From Deltaproteobacteria bacterium (GTDB lineage Bacteria > Desulfobacterota > Desulfobacteria > Desulfobacterales > Desulfobacteraceae): a DNA stretch of 7,931 bases. Position numbers and translations under genes: made by a program. The DNA lies in NCBI GenBank assembly GCA_003647385.1, contig QMMT01000071.1:1-7931 (forward strand), read 5' to 3'. A model generated the notes under the pieces. That model was not told where the DNA came from. It did no database searches and was given only the letters and a program-made list of their open reading frames with translations. This document shows positions 6,438 through 7,931 of the stretch, piece by piece. The stretch's first letter is position 1, and every line of letters begins with the position of its first letter.

Positions 6438-7262
6438 ATGATTTCTACACCTGATATCTTCCACCAATTTGAACTAAAGGGCTGGCAAAGCATCGCTGAA
6501 AGATATGATTCAGCATGGAGTGGTCTCGTCCGCCCCTTTATCCCCTCTTTGCTCAGTGCCGCAAGGGTAGCATCAGGCACGCGCCTGCTTGATGTGGCTT
6601 GTGGCCCCGGATATGTTGATGAAGCAGCTTCTACCCTCGGAGCGATTCCGATCGGTCTTGATTTTTCCTCTGAAATGATTCGTATCGCTAAAAAGCGTAA
6701 TCCTTTGATTGAGTTCCTTGAAGGTGATGCCAGGCCCTGTGCCTTAATGAAAACTCTTTTGATGCTGTCGTGATGAACTTCGGGTTACTTCATCTGTCCA
6801 GCCCCAAAACGGCCCTGGCAGAAGCTTACCGGATAATTCGCCCTGGAGGGTGGTATGGTTTCACGATTTGGGCACCCCCCTGACAAAAGTCCGGGAAACA
6901 GGATTGTCGAAGAGGCTGTCAAAAAACATGCCAATTTTAATGTTCAATTACCTCAGGGCCCTGATTACTTTGCCTTTGGTAACCCGGAGGAGTGCCGCAC
7001 TGCTTTGGGCAAGGTCGGGTTCAACAATAAATCTCTTGTTTTTCGATCCGTAACGGTCGAATGGAAGATCCCAACGGTTTCGTTCCTGTTTGAATCAGAA
7101 CGCGATGCAGGAGTTCGAACGGCAGCAATTCTTGCGGCTCAAAAACCTGAAGTCAATATAGCGATAAAAAATCAAATCCAGCGATCCGTCTACGCATATG
7201 CTAAAGACGATGGATTTGTCATTCCCTTTACCGCCCATATTGTTGCTGCCCAGGCCTTATAA
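6438..7262 (+). pseudogene. Class I SAM-dependent methyltransferase, broken by two compensating frameshifts
   Basis: The coding sense runs in one frame from ATG 6438 to about 6731 (PDIFHQFELKGWQSIAERYD, then motif I LLDVACGPGYV and GLDFSSEM). It continues in a second frame from about 6735 to 6880 (NENSFDAVVMNFGLLHL, then YRIIRPGGWYGFTIWAPP) and returns to the first frame from 6882 to 7262 (DKSPGNRIVEEAV to the stop). One base appears missing near 6729-6735 (GATGCCAGGCCCTG, where GATGCCCAGGCCCTG or an AGGGCC version would read through). One base appears extra in the C6 run at 6875-6880. Repaired, it would be about 274 residues, a normal UbiE-type methyltransferase; the substrate is unknown. 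As written, translation stops at TGA 6771-6773. Sequencing error is a real possibility, especially at the C run. No clear ribosome binding site precedes 6438. Confidence 0.85.
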
Positions 7263-7322
7263 GTTCCAAAAAACCATATCCACCCTCCATATATTCCTCT
7301 AAAATTTTGCTATGATGACATC

Positions 7323-7931
7323 TCAATCAAATGCCATTGAAGTCTTCCATTCCTTCCAGACATTACCGACCAGGTCGGGGCCGGGTTTCAGTATCATCTT
7401 ACCGGGTTTCCAACCGGACGGAGTTGCCTCGGTTCCTTTGGATTCCCTTACAAGCTGAAATGCCTGAATCTGCCGAAGCGTCTCACTCACATTTCTTCCA
7501 ACAGGAGGCGTTAACACTTCATATCCCTGAACAATACCGTCGGGATCGATGATAAATCTTCCCCTTGCCTCCACACCGGCATCTTCATCATAAACACCAT
7601 AGGCCTGACCGACCTTCCCTCCTGCATCGGAAAGCATGGGAAAGGGAACGCCGCCATCTACCATTTTTGAAAGTTCTTTATCGTTCCACATTTTGTGGAC
7701 AAACATACTGTCAATACTCATCGACAACATTTCCACGCCCAGTTTCTTAAACTCGGGATATTTTTCAGCAACTGCTGAAATTTCAGTTGCTCAGACAAAT
7801 GTAAAATCACCCGGATAAAAACAGAGAAGAATCCATTTCCCAAGATAATCTGATAATTTTATATTAATAAACTTGCCATTCTGATAACCGGGTGAAGAAA
7901 AATCCGGTGCTTTTTTACCGACTTGAATCAT
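7323..7931 (-). CDS. Selenocysteine-containing peroxiredoxin (AhpC/Prx family)
   Basis: Reading from ATG 7931 gives 202 residues if the in-frame TGA at 7793-7791 is selenocysteine (residue 47). The first 46 residues ([29 protein letters not shown]) and everything after ([27 protein letters not shown], then [31 protein letters not shown]) form one continuous peroxiredoxin. The TGA sits exactly where family members have the peroxidatic cysteine of FTFVCPTE. T44 and R123 fit the other active-site residues. The protein should reduce hydrogen or organic peroxides in the cytoplasm. The usual resolving-cysteine segment (VCPA-x-WKPG) reads ATPSGWKPG, so that cysteine is absent, and the only cysteine is C37. 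The gene also ends in TGA, with TAG eight codons later in the same frame. The start codon is the last three bases of the window, so its ribosome binding site is out of view. Confidence 0.92.
7763..7793 (-). promoter_or_regulatory. Candidate bacterial SECIS element
   Basis: In the mRNA, UUUCAGC (7780-7774) and GCUGAAA (7769-7763) form a perfect seven-pair stem with an AGUU loop. The loop begins 18 bases after the UGA and has G in its second position. Both fit the usual description of bacterial SECIS elements (loop roughly 16-37 bases downstream, a G among the first two loop bases), where SelB binds to direct Sec-tRNA. A competing stem, AGCAACUG (7791-7784) with CAGUUGCU (7774-7767), starts at the UGA itself and excludes the first. 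Confidence 0.75.
7791..7793 (-). other. In-frame UGA selenocysteine codon (residue 47 of the peroxiredoxin)
   Basis: The TGA replaces the peroxidatic cysteine codon of FTFVC-x-TE. Conserved peroxiredoxin sequence continues without frame change on both sides, and a SECIS-type hairpin follows directly. Confidence 0.9.

Noticed and set aside
6771..6773. TGA within the methyltransferase as a second selenocysteine codon
   Set aside because: Family sense continues in another frame before this TGA, so a frameshift explains it. No Cys position or SECIS hairpin supports Sec here.
6875..6883. Programmed frameshift at the C6 run of the methyltransferase
   Set aside because: Another shift about 145 bases upstream is also needed, and no stimulatory structure was noticed. 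Sequencing error or mutation is simpler.
7323..7736. A separate 137-residue protein starting at 7736
   Set aside because: The start is internal to a peroxiredoxin. The conserved N-terminal half continues upstream in the same frame through the TGA to ATG 7931.

Overview
The window looks like chromosomal DNA of an anaerobic, probably sulfate-reducing deltaproteobacterium (Desulfobacterales type). This is inferred from family resemblance, not from a marker gene. The pointers are AT-rich DNA, a selenocysteine-containing peroxiredoxin, a secreted protein ending in a dockerin-like calcium loop, a MoaD-like protein with a GTPGPYR tail, and a mobB operon.

Layout. Positions 1-349 hold no gene. Positions 350-2404 carry two exported repeat proteins in tandem: a right-handed parallel beta-helix protein with a cysteine ladder, and a four-repeat protein with a C-terminal dockerin-like loop. 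Positions 2405-2979 are non-coding and contain a long imperfect inverted repeat (about 2711-2925) whose mismatches are largely G.U-compatible. This is a candidate structured RNA or miniature mobile element. An HD-superfamily hydrolase (2980-3558, minus) and panC (3703-4554, plus) then diverge from a shared intergenic region with possible overlapping promoters. A minus-strand pair follows: mobB (5420-5914), then an exported protein of unknown function (4538-5401), whose end overlaps the end of panC. Diverging from mobB is a small MoaD/ThiS-like protein (6121-6408). It is followed by a SAM-dependent methyltransferase gene (6438-7262) broken by two compensating single-base shifts.

The most notable gene is at the right edge. 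The minus strand 7931-7323 encodes a complete 202-residue peroxiredoxin in which the catalytic cysteine codon is an in-frame TGA (7793-7791). The TGA is followed at once by hairpins suitable for a bacterial SECIS element, so the gene is read as a selenoprotein (FTFV-Sec-ATE). A gene caller that treats TGA as stop would report only a truncated 137-residue C-terminal piece.

Functional links. mobB and the MoaD-like protein both point to molybdenum or tungsten cofactor biology. The seleno-peroxiredoxin implies that the host has selenocysteine machinery (selA, selB, selC, selD) elsewhere. The other genes are housekeeping (panC), cell-surface or accessory.
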